64,000 nucleotides of DNA, from NCBI GenBank assembly GCA_032164245.1, contig JAVMKO010000001.1, positions 81,589,892-81,653,891 on the forward strand. The letters are read 5' to 3'. This stretch comes from Sternotherus odoratus. Taxonomy: Eukaryota > Chordata > Testudines > Kinosternidae. The position numbers and the translations under genes were made by a program. A model generated the notes under the pieces. The model did not search any database and was not told the DNA's origin. It was given only the letters and a program-made list of their open reading frames with translations. Of the stretch, positions 35,413 to 48,508 are shown one piece after another (the stretch's first letter is position 1; each line of letters opens with the position of its first letter).

Positions 35413-36113
35413 TATTTTCTCTTCCTAATGAAGCTATTAAATTTTAAAATAAAGTTTAAATGGATTGTATGTATCCTAGGTAAAATTTCCCTCCTAAATT
35501 AAAATTAATTTGCGAGTCTTAACTAATAATAGGTAGTCAATTTTAAGTGACCTAAATATTTCACTTGCCTTGCAGTAGGCTGCCATTTTACAGGTGTTGA
35601 GATGGTCCTGTCAGTGATGCATCAGACAGGTGGTCACATGATCCATAGGTGTAACAAATTGAAACATAACCGGTTTCACAAAGGGTATTTTTGGAAGTGA
35701 GATTTTTCTCCTTAAACCTAACTAATCATGTGTTATGCTAGAGAGAAACTTGGTCCTACCAATCCATCCAAAAACATGAGTCTGCCCATTAGTGAAGTGA
35801 GCTGATCAGATTGGCCAGCAGCTCTTGCCAGTGAGTCAGGAGATTAAGGTGAAGGGCTAAAATCCTTCCACTGGACAGCAGCTGGGCACTAATCTTCTTG
35901 ACAGGAAGAGAGCAAACACAAACCATCTCTAGCATAAAGATCTCTGGAAAGGTCATAAACACAAGACAGCTTTGTTCTTGGCTTCTGCCTCTTCTTTAGG
36001 GTGGGGGCTCTGTTTCTGAGAAACATGTGTTGGGAGAGAGAGGCATTTCCCCTATCCTTCCTCTGAAGTGGGATGGGAAAATTTTGAGATTCAGTTTACA
36101 GAGGGGACTCAGA

Positions 36114-36352
36114 GGCTGTGTCTGCATTGACTAAAGTTTTAGCCCTGAAAGTGACATTCAGGGGTGTGAAAAAACACCCCCTTCAGTGACAAGTTTTAGC
36201 GCTGAAAAGACAGCGCTTTATTGCGGGGCGATAAGGCTATATTTTGGGGGCTTATTTTTTATCACTAGGAGATAAAGCATGACTACACTGCCCACTTCAC
36301 AGCATTGCTGAAGCCTCGCTGTAGCATGGTCAGTGTAGATATAGATATACCC
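36114..36352. mobile_element. TIR MITE remnant
   Basis: The left GGCTGTGTCTGCATTGAC and inverted right end GTCAGTGTAGATATAG are an eroded pair. The interior has TTTTAGCGCTGAAAAGACAG and GCGGGGCGATAAG blocks. Confidence 0.55.
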
Positions 36353-38292
36353 TAAGATGTTTGATCAGGGAGTGGCAAACATTTCAGGAACTTGGACACA
36401 GCTAATCAGTGTTAGACTTGTTTCTAGAACGATGATTGGTTTTAGATGACTTCGCTGATGGTTGTGATTATCTGCTTTCAGTCTCTGAACTGAGCTTGAC
36501 TTAACCCTTCCTGTACTATCATCTTGGTAACTTGTTTTCCCCACTGTTCACCTTAAGTGCGCATCCTGGGTCCACAGGAGAATGTAAATTCAGAACTTTA
36601 CAAATATTCCAGTCCCCCAGAGGGTAGACCCCGGAAAAACCTTTTCCTGCCTAAACTGTTGTCTCCGGAGTCAAACATGCTTAATATACTCCTGTCAGTC
36701 TTGCAGAGACAGTGTAACTGCTAAAGAGTTAACCTGATTCTAGTCTGCCCTGTGCATCAACCAAAACACTAGTGAGGTTGAATTCCAGAACTATAATATT
36801 GGGCAGTGATATCTGAAGCAAAGCACAGCTGCAATGGAGACAACTTGCTAGGACTCACTTTTGTGCGTTAGCCTTTAATCTCTGGAAACTTGGGTTCAGT
36901 TCCTAGACTGGGGCACAAATGAAAATTAAAATGACATGCACAAAGAGACTAAGATGACGTTTGCACTCTTTGGTAAGACTGGAGTAGCAAAGTGAGAGAG
37001 ATCACTGTGTTGGGGCTGCAGATCAGGAGGGATGTGCATTGGTGGAGTTGTGTAATAAGTATCTCTTCCATGACCCTCAAATACTTGAAAGGATTCAAAT
37101 TAACTATTGCCTTAGAGAATTGCAGCTCTGCAAAAGAGACTGCCCTTCGGTGTCTCTCCCTTCCCCCATTGCTGGTGATGGCGGGAGGAGGAGACCATCT
37201 CCTTGCTGCATGGCTTCATTGGTCTGATAGCATTCATGTTCTTGTTCCTGACTGCTGTTCTTCCTGTGCTGCAGACTGATTCCATCCAGCTTCAGACCCT
37301 CAGGCTATTCTTGCTTGGAATATGGGCAGTCCTGCTTCACCAGGTTGCACTCCTCTGTAGGAAGCTGTGCTAATACAGGCACAATCAGACTCTAAATCCA
37401 TAGCTGAATCTTGCGGCATTACTTGCTGCCACTTATTCACTTCATTTTTTTTCTTTACCCCAGCCCCTCCCTCCAACAAAACACAAAAATCTATTAAATT
37501 GCTGCCACCTTAACTTATTAGCACCTCTTCCAATCAGTCTGGAAAGTTTGTCTCCAGAAGTTAGTCTCCCGCAAAAGGAAAGAAACCAGCATATTACAAC
37601 TCTACTATATAGTCTACTAATCTACTTCTGTTTACAATAGCCATATAGTGGCTGTAAACAACAATGGATATTCAGGAGAAAAGCAGCAGCATAGTTTACA
37701 GTATAGCAACTCTTTGAACTCCAGCAAAACAATTGTGCAAATTCCAGTTAGACTATAACTTGTCCCTCAACACAGCATGATTGCTTCCTGTATCAGCCAC
37801 ACCTGGTATTGGGGGGGAAAAGAGAGATTGTGTTGGGGGCATTCTGTGGTCAGGTGTGGTAGAACAGAGCTTCACTGCATCTGATCCACCATTGGCATAA
37901 GGTATGCAACAAACCTTACACCATTGGAGGAAATTAGAGTAGAATGGTGCCTATTAACTTCCACTTGCATCTGAGAGCTATGCCAGCTCTCTCTAGTCTG
38001 TGTCCAAACACTATATTGGACATCCTGGAGAATCAGGACCAATGTCTGCTGGTATTACTGTGGCAGAACAACCCACTTGGCTAAGTCAGCTCACTAAATT
38101 TCAGTGAACCTATCTAAGCATGGCAATGCTTGCCCATTTGTGTCTGTTTTCTCTTGGTCTCACTTAAATACCTCTTAACATTTAGCTACTAACCCATCAG
38201 GTAGCTAAATTTATCTAACTCCTTTGGTAGGATTGCATCTTGGAGAGATGCTTCAATAATATTGAGGTCTTCTCTTTTGGGAGCTATTCTTT

Positions 38293-38317
38293 AAAAAAAA
38301 AAAAAAAAAAAAAAAAA
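38293..38317. repeat. A25 homopolymer
   Basis: A run of 25 A. No poly(A)-bearing retrotransposon body is recognised to its left. Confidence 0.95.
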
Positions 38318-39634
38318 GTGTGCAGGTTGTCTAGTGTCCTCTAATGCAAGACTAATTCTGAAACCACCTCCATACACACAGGAAAACTTGGCTGGCATAC
38401 TTTCTGGGGGTGGGGGAGGGGAGATCTGGTCTCTAAATGGCGTGCAGACTTCCATTATAGCCATGTGAAAATGGATGTGGATGCCCACTGAGGAGGTGTG
38501 GGATTAAAATCACATGCTACTTTAACTACGTTGTCTTGAGTCTTAGAGACACAAGTAGGGCTAATTATTCAAGGTGAAAGTAACATCCAGAAAACCAGGG
38601 TTCTGACCATCAAAGATGTAACAGATGCTATCTCCACCCTTCTAATTGCCAGTAGTCTAATCTTTACCATGATCCAGCTGAAGGGGTTAAATCTGATCAA
38701 ATGCCTCCTGTGCTTAGAGTAGAAGACTCTTTACTACACCCAAAACAGTTTTCTTTGAGAAAGTGGGGGGGAAGTTTAAGATGTAGAATGTCCCTTATTC
38801 TTCTAGTAGCATTTCAGATAGGATGAGAGAGTGACATTATGAAGAGAAACAGGCCAATAAAATCTATATGCTCTTTGAGTGACTACAAACCTCAGGAGCA
38901 AAGCTTGGATTCTTAGAATATCAAAGAATACATTCTTCCTTCTGCCCAAAATAGTCTTTCCATAAGTTAAAAAGTGCCTTCTGAGACTTGGGTACTAACC
39001 AACCTGTAATACTTTCTCACTTGCCTTGGCACCTGTCTTTCTCAGGTAAGTTTCTTAAAATTGCAGTAAAAGTGTCCGGACACTTGTCTTGCCTCAGAAC
39101 TCTGCAGGATTAAAGCCAGTTGAAACTAAATTCCAAAATTTGGGTTTGGTGTGATGGATGTTGGTGATGGTGGCGAATAGTCCCTTATTGTTAAAATGGG
39201 AGACTTCAAAACAGTTTTACCAGTTGATCAATTCCAAGCTACATTGGACTTGATCCTCTTGTTTTAAATGCAGCCTCAGCCAAGTTTTATCTTGTATGTG
39301 AATGAACTACAGTGGCACCTCAAAATATTTCCTCTCAAACTAACTTGTGGCTTGACCTCTGAATCAAAGTTTTGTTTTGAATTAAGGGGTCAGGAGGAAG
39401 TATCAGCTGTCCGTCAAATAATCCAATGAATAGTTTACTGGGCACTCCTTCAGGGATTTAGTATGGAGCGTCTACCCATCTCCTACCCCTTCCATTTCTC
39501 TTATCTAGGGAGGTGTACTGCTGTAAAAAATTGACAGGCAACTTTACTAGGTAGAAACTGCTGAAAGTAAATCCTTGATGACTCCCATACAGAGAATTCT
39601 ACTGGAAATGAGTAACTTTGTAGGATCCTAAACA

Positions 39635-40195
39635 AGCAGGGACATAGATTCTAAAGCCAGAAAGGACTATTGTGATGGTCTAGTCCAGCGGTTCTCAAAC
39701 CGCGACCCTTTTTTGTTCTCCAGCCGCACAGCGTGACCCTTGTATATCCGCTGAAATGCCGCCAAATTGATTACTTCCGCCTTCGGCGGCAGCTTTTCAG
39801 CGGACACTTTAAGACACGTGACATGTCTGCCGAAAATCCACCGATTGCGGAAGCAATCAATTTGGCGGCATGCCGGCGGCGCTGGGAGCTCACGACCCCC
39901 CTGGAAGTGGGCAGAGACCCTCGGTTTGAGAACCACCAGTCTAGTTTGACCGCTTGTATAATACAAGTCATAGAACATTCCCCAAATTCTCAGAACAGCT
40001 TTGTTTTATAAAAATACCTAATCTTAATTTTAAACTCCGTGATGGAGAATCTACCATAACCCTGTGTAAATTGTTCCAGTGGTTAATTACTCAGCGTTAA
40101 AAATGTATGCCATCTTTCCAGCTGGACATCTGTTTGTGATAGTGCAACTCCTGTACTTCTCCTTCTTGGCAAAGCATAGCTCTACTCAAGAACTG
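39635..40195 (-). mobile_element. CR1 LINE 3' part, antisense, split by a hAT insertion
   Basis: The left part has ATAGATTCTAAAGCCAGAAA and GATGGTCTAGTC. The right part resumes with GTCTAGTTTGACCGCTTGTA, then GTGATGGAGAATCTACCATA and AATTGTTCCAGTGGTTAATT, the antisense layout of the CR1 3' end seen in turtles. The gap is exactly the hAT element at 39686-39938. The right edge is approximate. Confidence 0.75.
39686..39938. mobile_element. hAT MITE nested in CR1
   Basis: The ends are CAGCGGTTCTCAAACC and, inverted, GGTTTGAGAACCACCA. They are flanked by GTCTAGTC (39678-39685) and GTCTAGTT (39939-39946), 7 of 8 identical. The interior can fold: GCCGCCAAATTGATT near 39759 pairs with AATCAATTTGGCGGC near 39855. 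Confidence 0.9.
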
Positions 40196-40740
40196 ATGCA
40201 TTTGAGCAGGGGGACCATATGCATGTTAATGGGTGTCCTGTGATGTATTTAATCATGCATACCTCCCTGCCCATGGTGCTTAATGCAACACATTACTACT
40301 TGTGCCTACATCAGCTTACAGATGCTTGTTCCCTGATGTAGCTTATCATGAAGGTCTCAGCTATACTCTGAACAGCTATAGTAAGCAGGCTTTACAAATA
40401 TGAGCTAGTGCACAATAAAATGTTCACCTCCCAGAAGCTTGGGAGCATATCTGTTTTCTACAATGAAGTGTAGACTTGGTTTAAATTTCAGATCTCTGAC
40501 AGCCAGGGAAACTAGTTTTGGTGGGCCCCGCAGTTAACCGGTATGACCTAACCAGTATAGATCAGTTGCTGCACAATAGCATCCTGATAGCATGGAGTAC
40601 CTAGTAAGGTAGCTTGAAGGAGGTTGTGTGCCATATTGGTAAACTTGATATTAACTGTTGCCCAGTTTGTGGTATTGACTTGTGCCTTCCTATCTCTTCA
40701 CTGCCCCAGTAGAACCTCTCAAAGGGGGACTGACTCCATG

Positions 40741-41011
40741 CAGGGGTCAGCAACCTTTCAGAAGTGGTGTGTCGAGTCTTCATTTATTCACTCTGATTTA
40801 AGGTTTTGCGTGCCAGTCATACATTTTAATGTTTTTAGAAGGTCTCTTTCTGTAAGTCTAGAATATAGAACTGGACTGTTACATAAAGTAAATAAGGTTT
40901 TAAAAATGTTTAAGAAGCTTCATTTAAAATGCAGAGCCCCCTGGACTGTTGGCCAGGACCTGGGCAGTGTGAGTTCCACTGAAAATCTGCTCACTTGGTT
41001 GTCTACCCCTG
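40741..41011. mobile_element. hAT element ending 33 bases before exon 3
   Basis: The ends CAGGGGTCAGCAACC and, inverted, GTTGTCTACCCCTG match the hAT style. The interior includes TTTGCGTGCCAGTCATACAT and GCAGAGCCCCCTGGACTGTT. No clear target duplication is left. It leaves only 41012-41044 for the branch point and pyrimidine tract of intron 2. Confidence 0.75.
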
Positions 41012-41017
41012 CTCTAA

Positions 41018-41209
<192 letters not shown>

Positions 41210-42147
41210 TAACTATGGGACAGTGACTTCCTTAATGATGAGATCTTGAAGTCAAAATGATATTCAAGACTTAGTGAGAGGACTTATTGTAAAAGAGAGC
41301 AAACCTCTGAGGATGTGTGGAGGAGTCTAGGCAGTGTAATTTCCTGTCCCCCTTCTAAGGAGGGGGAGATATGCTTGAGTGGATGTGAATGTGTGTATGC
41401 TTGTGCTTATAATAAAACTACTGAAATTCTCTGAGGACAAACCTAGAGCTGGTTTTGGTGCCGGAAGCTGTGTGGTCTGAAACCTTGATGTAGAGTGCTG
41501 ATCAACACTAGTTTTTCATTGCATGAAAACTCAAAAGATAAACACTTATTTGCTAGTACTACACAATGTATTGGCTTTTCATAAATTTAAAAGTAAATAG
41601 ATTGTCCAGAATAGTTTCCTGAATATACTTAGCAGAATGAATACATAGTGTCTTCAGATATAAAGAATTTAATGGAAAACCAGGTGTGTGGTTTATGGGT
41701 GCCTGGTAAACTGCCAGTGGATTTCTTGGTGTCACTTGGAGATCCTTTATATAAAGCTCTGAAGATTCTATATGCATCCCACCTCTCCTAAGGCAATCTC
41801 CTTTTAGAGAATCAAAACTTGCAGTTGGGGAATCCTGTGGAATGCCCAGAAGTATATCGCGTTGGCTCTAGTCTGTCTTTTCCTGTCTTGATATCTGGAT
41901 TATGGATGCGGAAGTAGCAAAGTTACAGGGAGTGCCTAAGGGAGATGGTGGACAGTCTGAAATAATGACACTTTGGGACAAGACTGCATGGGAGGGTTGA
42001 GACTGAAACTCCCCCATCTTGTAAGCAATTGTTCACTATTAAAAATCTGGATTTCTGTCACTTCCCCTAGGGGCAGAACTTCTGTCTCCTCCTATTTTTG
42101 AAGAAAATTCTGTTTGGTCAGTTTCCACTTATCTGATCTTATATATA

Positions 42148-42614
42148 GGGCTGTACCAAATTCTCAGTCCATTTTGATCAGTTTCACAATCGTAGGATTT
42201 TAATAATTAAATCTGAAATTTCATGGTGTTGTAACTGTGGGGGTCCTGACCCAGAAGCAAGTTGTAAGGAAGTGGGGGGGACAGAATCGTAAGGTTGTTG
42301 TAGGGTGGTCACAGTATTGCCTCTTTCTTTCTTCTGCACTGCTGCTGAACGCAGTGCTGTCTTTAGAACTAGGTGGCCAGAAAGTGGTGGCAACACAGAA
42401 TGCCATCCTTACATTTATCTGCATTGTTGCTGGAGGGGTGCTGCCTTCTGACCTGGGTGTGTGGCCAGCAGTTGCTACTCTGGACATTCAGCTCTGCCAC
42501 CATTACTTCTGCACTGCCTACACTACCATGTTCTCTCTCTCTCTTTTTCCCCCCCCCCCCACAATAACCTTGTGACCCCCATTTGCTTTGGGACCCCCAG
42601 TTTGAGAAATGCTG
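42148..42614. mobile_element. hAT-like repeat, right end intact
   Basis: The right end GGGACCCCCAGTTTGAGAAA (to 42614) and a left GTGGGGGTCCTGACCCAGAA block near 42237 form an inverted pair. The left extension (ATTTTAATAATTAAATC and ATTTCATGGTGTTGTAA) belongs to the same turtle repeat as I remember it. Edges are approximate. Confidence 0.6.
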
Positions 42615-43746
42615 GTCTTCCCTGGTCTCCCCTGTGAAATCTGTGTACTGTGTGGCAAAAGACCATACATTTGGTAGGGCCTTGTATAGCTTGACACAGT
42701 TAATGACCTCAGTTTCTCCCCTGCCTTAACAGCCCTTCAGAAACTCTCCAGCAGAGTGGAGCAATGCCTGTAGGATAGCATGGAGGGAAAGGGAACAGGA
42801 AGAATCTCCTTTCCTTGTGCCCAGATCAGTGACTCGACAAAACTTGTAGGTGGAGGAAGGAATGCCAACAAAGGCTGCTGGAGTACAGCCCCACAGGAGA
42901 CTTGACATGACAGCCAACTCAAGGTGAAATGGAAGAGCTGCTTTCTGGAAGAGTGTAGGGAGCTCAGAGGGTAGTGGAAGCAGGGTGGCAATGACTTCCA
43001 GGAGTAGGAAGGCAGTGCTTCTTGTTGAGCATGATTCCTTGCTGACCAATACAAATACCTTTCCTAGCTGTCACTCTAAAACTGCTCTGCTGCATCAGGA
43101 TAACACTGCCTGGAACATGTCCTTTAAGGAACCTCATTTCCTCTTTAAACAAAGGAATTTCTAAACTCTTTGCTCAAATGACAGGACAAATGTGCCTTCT
43201 ATTCACTACATGGTAGCATGACTGCCCATAAACTTCTTATCTTCAGTTCACTTCCTCTATTGCTTCCTTCTCTTCCCTGCCTACTCCTTGTCAGCAACAG
43301 TACCAGCAGCTGTTTTCTTTAAACAAGCTATTGACTTGTCCTAGCAGAGTTTCTAGTTTGTGGGAAGCACCCTCACTTCTGTGCAACAATGGAGGCAATT
43401 CCTTTGAAGCTGTTGTAACAGGATTCTGGAAGACAAGAGGCTTCCTCTGATTATAACTAACAGTGAAACCATTTGAAGGATGTAGAGCATGCATCCTGTA
43501 TGGAATCCCTGCTAGTTACACAAATTGGTTCTGCACACAGTGACAGTTGTGGCTCAGAAGTGATAGGTGACGTTCACTTGCTATGTGGTGGTTTTTGTAG
43601 CCAAATGGTCACTAGCATCTTTCCTCCTGACCTGTCTGAAACCCAGAAATCCCAGACTTGCATTGTTGATTCACTGCAGGAAGCTAAAGAATGATTGCCT
43701 GTTTCGTTAGCGGTGGGTGGGTAGGGCGGGGTTGAGCTCTGCTTAA

Positions 43747-44490
43747 GGGTATGGCTAGACTACAAGATTATAGCGCATTTGTTTGTAGCGCATCCCATTT
43801 AGCGCAATAGGTTTTGCACTAGAGCCTGTGCACATTTAAACCCTGCAGCGCTAAAGAATGGACACATTTGCAGCGCTTCTGGCGGCAGTGAGAGTAGCGC
43901 GATAGGGCAGGTATCCTAGCATTCTGCAGGGAGACAAGTTCAGGCTGTCAGTGACTTTTTCAAACTGACAGGCTCCACACAGCTCCCTCCAAGCATTCCC
44001 TGTGACCCCGAAAAACAGCAGAATTTTTTTTTAAAAAAAAGCACGGACGCCCCAATGTCTCCCCCGCGCCCAAGTTGTCCGTCCGTCGTGTGTGTCGTCC
44101 CCCCCCCCCCCCCCCCGGCTGCGGGTGGGCTGCCGGGTCTGCCCGGGTCTCCGCTGCTGCAGGCGGGGAACAGGGCAAAGCCGGCAGCCTGCAGGGGGGA
44201 CCCGGCAGTCCGCCCGCAGGGGGCCCTGGGTGTCTGTGCTCTCTTTTTTTTTTTTTTGGTGGCTCGGAGGGGTGCCAGAGATCCCTTATCGCGTAATAAG
44301 TGAATACACTGGCCCTAACACGCTACAGGGAACACTCAAAAAGCCTTCTGACTCTGGGAGAGGTGGTTTTATATTTGCGCTTTAAACGGTGACTTATTGT
44401 GCAAAATGTTACTTACAAGTGTGTAGGGTAAGATAATTATAGCGCTACTGGAGGGTTTTAGCGTTACAAAGCGCCAGTCTAACCATACCC
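43747..44490. mobile_element. Harbinger-like MITE, TAA target duplication
   Basis: The left end GGGTATGGCTAGACTACAAG and the inverted right end AGTCTAACCATACCC are flanked by TAA on both sides (43744-43746, 44491-44493). 744 bp. The ends carry TATAGCGC-type subterminal repeats. GC-rich and poly-C interior frames are compositional. It is the same family as 47144-47805. Confidence 0.9.
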
Positions 44491-46481
44491 TAAGTGTGTA
44501 CCTTGCCTGGCTGTAGGGAAGAGGTAACAGGTGGAGGAAGAAAGAGGGTTACAGTCCTACCCCTAGGCAAATAGCTCTCCGCTATTGACCCTTTCCCACA
44601 ACGAATCTACATGATGAATGTGACAGTCTTGTACAGCTAGCTGACTGCTCCAGGTCCTCTCTATCTAGTCCAGAACAGCTATGACCTATAAACACCCTCC
44701 TTTGTGCACTTGCTGGGCTTGGAAATCCTTTCCAACTGACAGGCTAGCTGGCTGTGACCACACTATTTAACAAGGTTTTAGTGGGCTCTTGAGTGTGGGT
44801 TTCAGTGTCTTGTAAAGTGTATGTATTGGCAGCAAAGTAACTTGAAGAAGGACACTGTTGCTTTAAAGGATACCAAATGGCAGAAACACTAACCTGTAGG
44901 GATGACATTGGGGTTTTTCTATTGGGGGTGAGTGTGGAGGGCTGTTGTAAAGTTTCTGGTCTCAGCCAGCCTCCTGGGCAATGGAAAGCAACATTCCTGT
45001 TTGGCTTTCTCCCATTTTGATTAGCCTGTGGGGGAGGCTTGATGCAGCAGCCAGTGGTATGGGAGGAATCTGCACTGAGAACAGAAGATGAAAGAGCCCA
45101 GTGCTTTGCAAGAACTGGAGGCATTTAGGATTAATGGTTGTGCCCCTTTCTCCTTTCAGAGTCCAATATACAGGGAATCCTTCATGGTATGAATGGTTTT
45201 AGAGAAAGATAGCAAGTTGGTAACTCTGAATGGAGTACAGTTGTCTTTTGAGCTGATAAAGCAGAAAGCTCTCTACGTGTTGATTTGTTTAGATTCTGGA
45301 TTATATTTTTTTTGGTTTCACTGAGTTTTTATGGTATCTTAATAAGCAGTCTGTTCAGGTTTAGGATAGGAGGGTTGCTTTTATTGTGGATTAGTTTAAA
45401 TCAGAAATTGTTTAACCCTTTGTTTTGTATTCAAGCTGATGCACTACCTTTCAGAACTGGGCATTCCCTTATCAAAGATGCACCAGTGCCTATATGTTAA
45501 ATAGGATTAAGTCGCTTGTGGGGGACTTAATCCAGGGCACTGCTGTGACCAAGAGGCATTGTGGAAAATTTGCCATATTTAAAGTGGGAATAAAAACAGC
45601 ACCAATCTATTCTGCCATGTGGCCTTGGAGGAACCTCAATATTCTGCTCTTGTGGACAAACTTCGGAAATCCTCCTGTGTAATAGTTACCATATTTGTGT
45701 GGGAGTGAAATACAACAAGTGCCTAAGTGCTACAATTCTTCTGGTGTCTGGCACCTTGAGTACCTAATGGTTTGAATGCTTTGAGAGGAAGTGGCTTTAT
45801 TGCATTGAAGAGTTGAAGGCTAATGACTTCATATGGAGATGTCTTAAGCATGCATAGCATTACTCTAATGCAGCAGATGTTCGTAAAAGGGAGTGTGTAT
45901 ATAAAGACTTTTACCTGCCTTACATTTCTAAACAATCTTCAATAGATCTGTTTTGGAAAAAGCATTTCAGAGCTGTTGGAATGGAGTCCATTCTAGCTAG
46001 TTGGGAAGCTTTGTTCACCTGCTCAAGTTGCTAGTAAAGAATCTTCTTTGTGAAATACTGATGTAGGGCCAGACTGTCCAGACAGGGCACCCATGTCTAA
46101 AGAGCCAAACAAAATGGCTGCCAAACTGTCACACTAAAGCTTGACAACAAAACTTGAGGTCAACAGGGAATAAAATTAGTCCCTAATGGCTTCTTCAAAA
46201 CCTCTCCCTAGAAGAGTGCTCCCTCTTGCTCCTTTCTGGTCTGGCTCTATGTCCTCCCTGCCAGCTTGTCTCACTTCAGGCAGAACAAGTAGTAGGGAGA
46301 GACTGTTTCCCACATGTCCCAGCGGTCAATTGTTGGGTTTTTAGCAGTGGGTTGGACAAGTCTTAAAAATAGGGGCATATCTCCATAGATTAGCCCCCAG
46401 TGATTCTTGACTACCTGCAGTAAACTGGCTATTTACTTGGGAGCTAGCCAGTCTAAGGGCTATAGGGACTGGACCATCTAA

Positions 46482-47020
46482 GGGCACATCTGCACTGCAC
46501 AAAAAATCAAACCCATGGCAATGAGTATTCGAGACTGGGTCAATTGACTCAAGCTTGTGCAATGTAGATCGGGCTGGCCAACCTGTGGCTCTAGAGCCAC
46601 ATGCGGCTCTTCAGAAGTTAATATGCAGCTCTTTGTATAGACACCAACTGCAGAGCTGGAGCTACAGGTGCCAACTTTCCAATGTGCCGGGGGGTGCTCA
46701 CTGCTCAACCCATGGCTCTGCCCCTTCTGTCCTCTCCCAGGAGCCTGCCATGCCCTCACTCCTCCCCTCCCCCACAGAGCCTCCTGCATGCCACAAAACA
46801 GCTGATAGACTGCTTGTGGGCAAGAGGCGCTGGCAGCAGGTGGGGGTGGTGGGGGAGCTGATGAGGGGCTGATGATGATGTATTACTGTGGCTCTTTGGG
46901 GACATGCATTAGTAAATGCTGGCTCCTTCTCCAGCTCAGGTTGGCCACTTCTGATGTAGATGTTCCTGCTTGGGTCTGAGAGCCAGCCCCTTGCCCAGTA
47001 GTGTGAACAAGTCAGCTGAT
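46482..47020. mobile_element. Outer TIR MITE, interrupted by a hAT copy
   Basis: The left part GGGCACATCTGCACTGCACA and TCAATTGACTCAAGCTTG lead to AATGTAGAT. The right part resumes ATGTAGATGTTCCTGCTTGG and GGTCTGAGAGCC. The block order matches the MITE style of 15940-16101. The right edge is uncertain. Confidence 0.5.
46570..46953. mobile_element. hAT element nested in a MITE, perfect 8-bp duplication
   Basis: The left CGGGCTGGCCAACCTGTGG and inverted right end CAGGTTGGCCACTTCTG (to 46953) are flanked by identical ATGTAGAT copies (46562-46569 and 46954-46961). 384 bp, with no transposase. Confidence 0.85.
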
Positions 47021-47143
47021 GCGCAGTGTCGTGGAGGGGTGTTTTTGCAGTTTAAATGTACCCTGAAGTACTGCAGCTTCGGATTCAAATAAATTAAGGG
47101 GAGGAGAGCCCCTAGATATAACTTTTTAGATAATGCTTTCTTA

Positions 47144-47805
47144 GGCTTAGGTTACACTTACATGATTATAGCGCTTTTGGTTATAGCGGTACCCATATAC
47201 CGCAATAGCTATAGCGCTATAAGATGCGATGGGTGGCCACATTTGCTGCAACTGCCGCGGCACAGGGAGTGGTGCATTATGGGCAGCTATCCCGGCATTC
47301 AGCTGGGTGCTTCGTGCTTTCCAAAGGAGGGGGGTGAGGGGGAACAGGAAACGTGTATGGAGGGAGAGCACTCCATGGTGTCAGTGATTTTTATCTACAG
47401 AAAAGTATCTGGCTCTGAATTTCACTCACACAGCTCCATTGGTAAGCATTTTCACTGCTTTAATTGCTGAGTTAAGAGCGGAGTTCTGTAAAGAAACTTC
47501 TGCATTCCTAATTCCCTTTGCAAAACAACACAAAGACGTGGATTGCCTTAAATGGCTTCTTAATTGCCTTAAATGGCTCGGAGGCGTGCCAGAGATCCCT
47601 TCTAGCTTAATGACCAATGACACTTGCCATAACACGCTACAGGGAATTCGCAAAAGCTTTTATTCCTTTTGCAAAGGTGGTTTACAAATAGCGCGATAAG
47701 ATCAGACTTTTAGCGCAAAATGTGACTTGCCAGTGTGTTCGGGGGCAGCTTTATAGTGCTCCTGGAGGCTTTATAACGCTTTAAAGTGCCAGTCTAACCA
47801 AGCCC
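47144..47805. mobile_element. Harbinger-like MITE, second copy of the 43747 family
   Basis: The left end GGCTTAGGTTACACTTACAT and inverted right end CAGTCTAACCAAGCCC are related to the ends of 43747-44490. The interiors share GTGCCAGAGATCCCTT and AACACGCTACAGGGAA blocks in the same order. The subterminal region has repeated TATAGCGCT motifs (47168-47222). 662 bp. Confidence 0.85.
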
Positions 47806-48296
47806 TGAGTCTCTAAACTAGAACCTAAAATTGTCCTAGTGCAGAAGTATACTGTATGTAATCTCTCTGGATTCGATAGGGAGTTCTTACCAGAGCTGTG
47901 TAGAAGCATCCTTTTTAAAGAGGACATTTGTGCCTTTTAGTGAACCACATGCAACAAGTGGGTGGGGGAAAAATAGCCTGTCAAACTGGATTTGAGGAGA
48001 GCTAAACTGATCAAGTAACATCACTCTTAAACTCTAGTTGTCACATGTAATGGAAGACAAAGAAAATACTGTAGTGGTTGCTCCGTGGATTTGAATAAAT
48101 CTATGATTAATTGAGTCAGAAGTGTGTTAAACTCAATATTAACACCTTTATCCCTCTCTGGGAAGGGAAATTGATGCTCTTCACAGAGGCCCTTCCCCAG
48201 TTGCCACATCTCATAGGAAATACGAAGTCCCTTTGATCTGATGCAATAGAATTTGAGCATGAATTACTTAGTTTATAACTCTCAGGTGTTTACATA

Positions 48297-48508
48297 CATT
48301 GCTACCTTGATATAACATAGACCGATATAAGGCAAATTCGGATTTAACGAGGTAAAGGAGCACTCCTGGGGTGTGGTGGCTGCACCCTCTGGTGGCTCAG
48401 CATGTCACATGTCTGGCTTCAATATAACGCGGTTTCACCTATACTGTAGTCCGATTTTGGGAGGGGCGGGGGGGCTCCCGAGGGCCACATTATATTGAGG
48501 CAGCAGTG
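48297..48508. mobile_element. Tc1/mariner-like MITE with TA flanks
   Basis: The left CATTGCTACCTTGATATAAC and inverted right end ATTATATTGAGGCAGCAGTG are flanked by TA (48295-48296, 48509-48510). The interior has ATATAACGCGGTTTCACC. 212 bp. Confidence 0.85.
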
